In this document: one piece after another, positions 62,871-64,000 of the stretch | Layout of the letters: each line of letters starts with the position of its first letter | Numbering within the stretch: the stretch's first letter is position 1 | Assembly (NCBI GenBank): GCA_023079485.1 | Contig: CM041085.1 | Coordinates: 96,607,115-96,671,114 of the forward strand | Direction: 5' to 3' | Length of the DNA stretch: 64,000 nt | Origin: Archilochus colubris | Taxonomy: Eukaryota; Chordata; Aves; Apodiformes; Trochilidae | Made by a program: the position numbers and the translations under genes | Notes under the pieces: generated by a model | Database searches by the model: none | Told to the model about the DNA's origin: nothing | What the model saw: the letters and a program-made list of their open reading frames with translations, nothing else

Positions 62871-64000
62871 TCCTTACTAGATACAAGATATTTACATAAA
62901 AACATTAAAGAGTTTGGGGAATTGTAATGTATTTAAAATATTTGTCAGGCAATTGCACTATAAGGTTATTAATTATACTGTTAATAGCTCCTCTGTTTAA
63001 TAAATTAAGAATATCAAAATCAAATTCAATTTAGGCATTTTAATCTACAAAAAAACCAAGGCAAAATAAGACTTTGTCAAGCATCAATATGGATAATAAA
63101 CACCACTTTTCTCCTATTAATCTGCTGAGATTCTCTGCTAATTGGTTGTACTAGAAGTGAATCTTGAAATAGTCACGTTTGAATTTTTATACCTAAAAAT
63201 ATATCTGATTTTTGAAGATAAAATTTACATCACATTAACAAAGTATATGAATCTGAAGACAGCAAATGGATTAGATAATTGAAGAGAAATCTGTATTTAC
63301 ATGGCAAATTATTTCTAAAGGAACACATTACCTGAAGCATGAGCTGAATTAAGAATCTGGAGAAGTAAAATTTTTAGTTAATGGCTATGATGGGAAGTAA
63401 ATATTGAATGTAAGGTTTTCCTTCAAGCTCATAGATGCTGGTTGGTTTAAGTTTAACTGTATGATAAATTATACATATCCAGGAGGCTTTTTTTCTGGAA
63501 TTTCTTCATCTAAACTGACACCATTAAATAGTGCCTCGTACAGTCTGGCCTAGGACAGGTAGCAACCTCTCAGACTTTCCCTGAAGGCAGTACAGGAGGT
63601 AGCAAAGTGATGCAGGGACACCAGAACTGTCTTGCTGATTCGATTTAAAGTTACATTTTTGTGCTGTTTTGTTATTGGTTTTTCTTTCACTTGGCACTCT
63701 AGACTTGAGCCTTAGATTATTCCTGAGGAATTACCTAAAGAATCTAGAAGAGTTATAATAGAAAACAGGAAGAGTCTCTAATGCCAGTAAAAGCCTTAGA
63801 TCACCTTTCTGTGAATTTGTTTTTATTATTTTTTCCTTTTTATTCATGGTCTGACTTATTAACTGGCCTGCAAAGTCAGAGTCAATGAGGATTCTTTATG
63901 CTCACCTAAGTAAATTGTTCCTCCTGTTTGCACCTGTGGATTTTGCACTTGAGCTCTTCCTTCCAGCAGCTGAGTCACTCAGTGCAGGAGATAGTGTATA
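62871..64000. other. AT-rich unique DNA, no gene seen
   Basis: No repeats or coding frames are recognised up to the window end. Confidence 0.6.

Overview
This window looks like bird nuclear DNA with no recognisable protein-coding gene. The main evidence is about fourteen fragments of CR1, the dominant LINE of birds. Several keep the diagnostic 3' end, either the ATTCTATG-type octamer repeat or its reverse complement (TCATAGAATC...). There is also one copy of a high-copy avian LTR/ERV-like repeat. The species or order cannot be read from the sequence. There is no tRNA, rRNA or CRISPR array, and I find no open reading frame that I would call a functional host gene. The longest frames are either CR1 reverse-transcriptase remains or composition-driven chance frames. 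The window is best read as an intergenic stretch or a very long intron.

Layout. 0-4 kb: two minus-strand CR1 fragments (1785-2222, 3603-3890), with a TA tract, a duplicated hairpin and an inverted-repeat-bearing unclassified segment between them. 4.9-5.7 kb: a decayed ORF that resembles the ORF1 protein of L1/Tx1-type LINEs, unusual for a bird. 6.8-20.2 kb: plus-strand CR1 at 6840-7065, 10365-10833 and 19125-20211, with AT-rich unique DNA between. 20-29 kb: mostly unique, with an A-tract and a short ancient LINE tail. 29.3-35 kb: a back-to-back pair of opposed CR1 fragments (29340-29788) and two long minus-strand CR1 copies (31838-32765, 34205-35035). 37.6 kb: a perfect 29-bp inverted repeat with a 3-nt loop. 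42.9-45.6 kb: a CR1 fragment followed by the ERV-like repeat, which appears to carry a nested insertion flanked by 7-bp direct repeats. 48.6-56.4 kb: several microsatellites, (GAT)15, (TTCCA)n, (TA)13 and a pure (CCATA)18, plus one decayed CR1. 56.7-58.1 kb: the longest CR1 copy, with a 250-codon open frame whose catalytic residues are mutated. 59.7 kb: a second non-CR1-looking LINE fossil, this time of reverse transcriptase. 62.8 kb: a CR1 tip.

No operon or pathway logic applies. What the parts share is retrotransposition history: several CR1 ages, both orientations, and two candidate relics of a different, older LINE lineage. Family assignments rest on motif recognition from memory. No database search was possible. 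The most useful follow-ups are a RepeatMasker/Dfam run, profile searches of the two LINE fossils, and a cross-bird alignment of the unique DNA for conserved noncoding elements.
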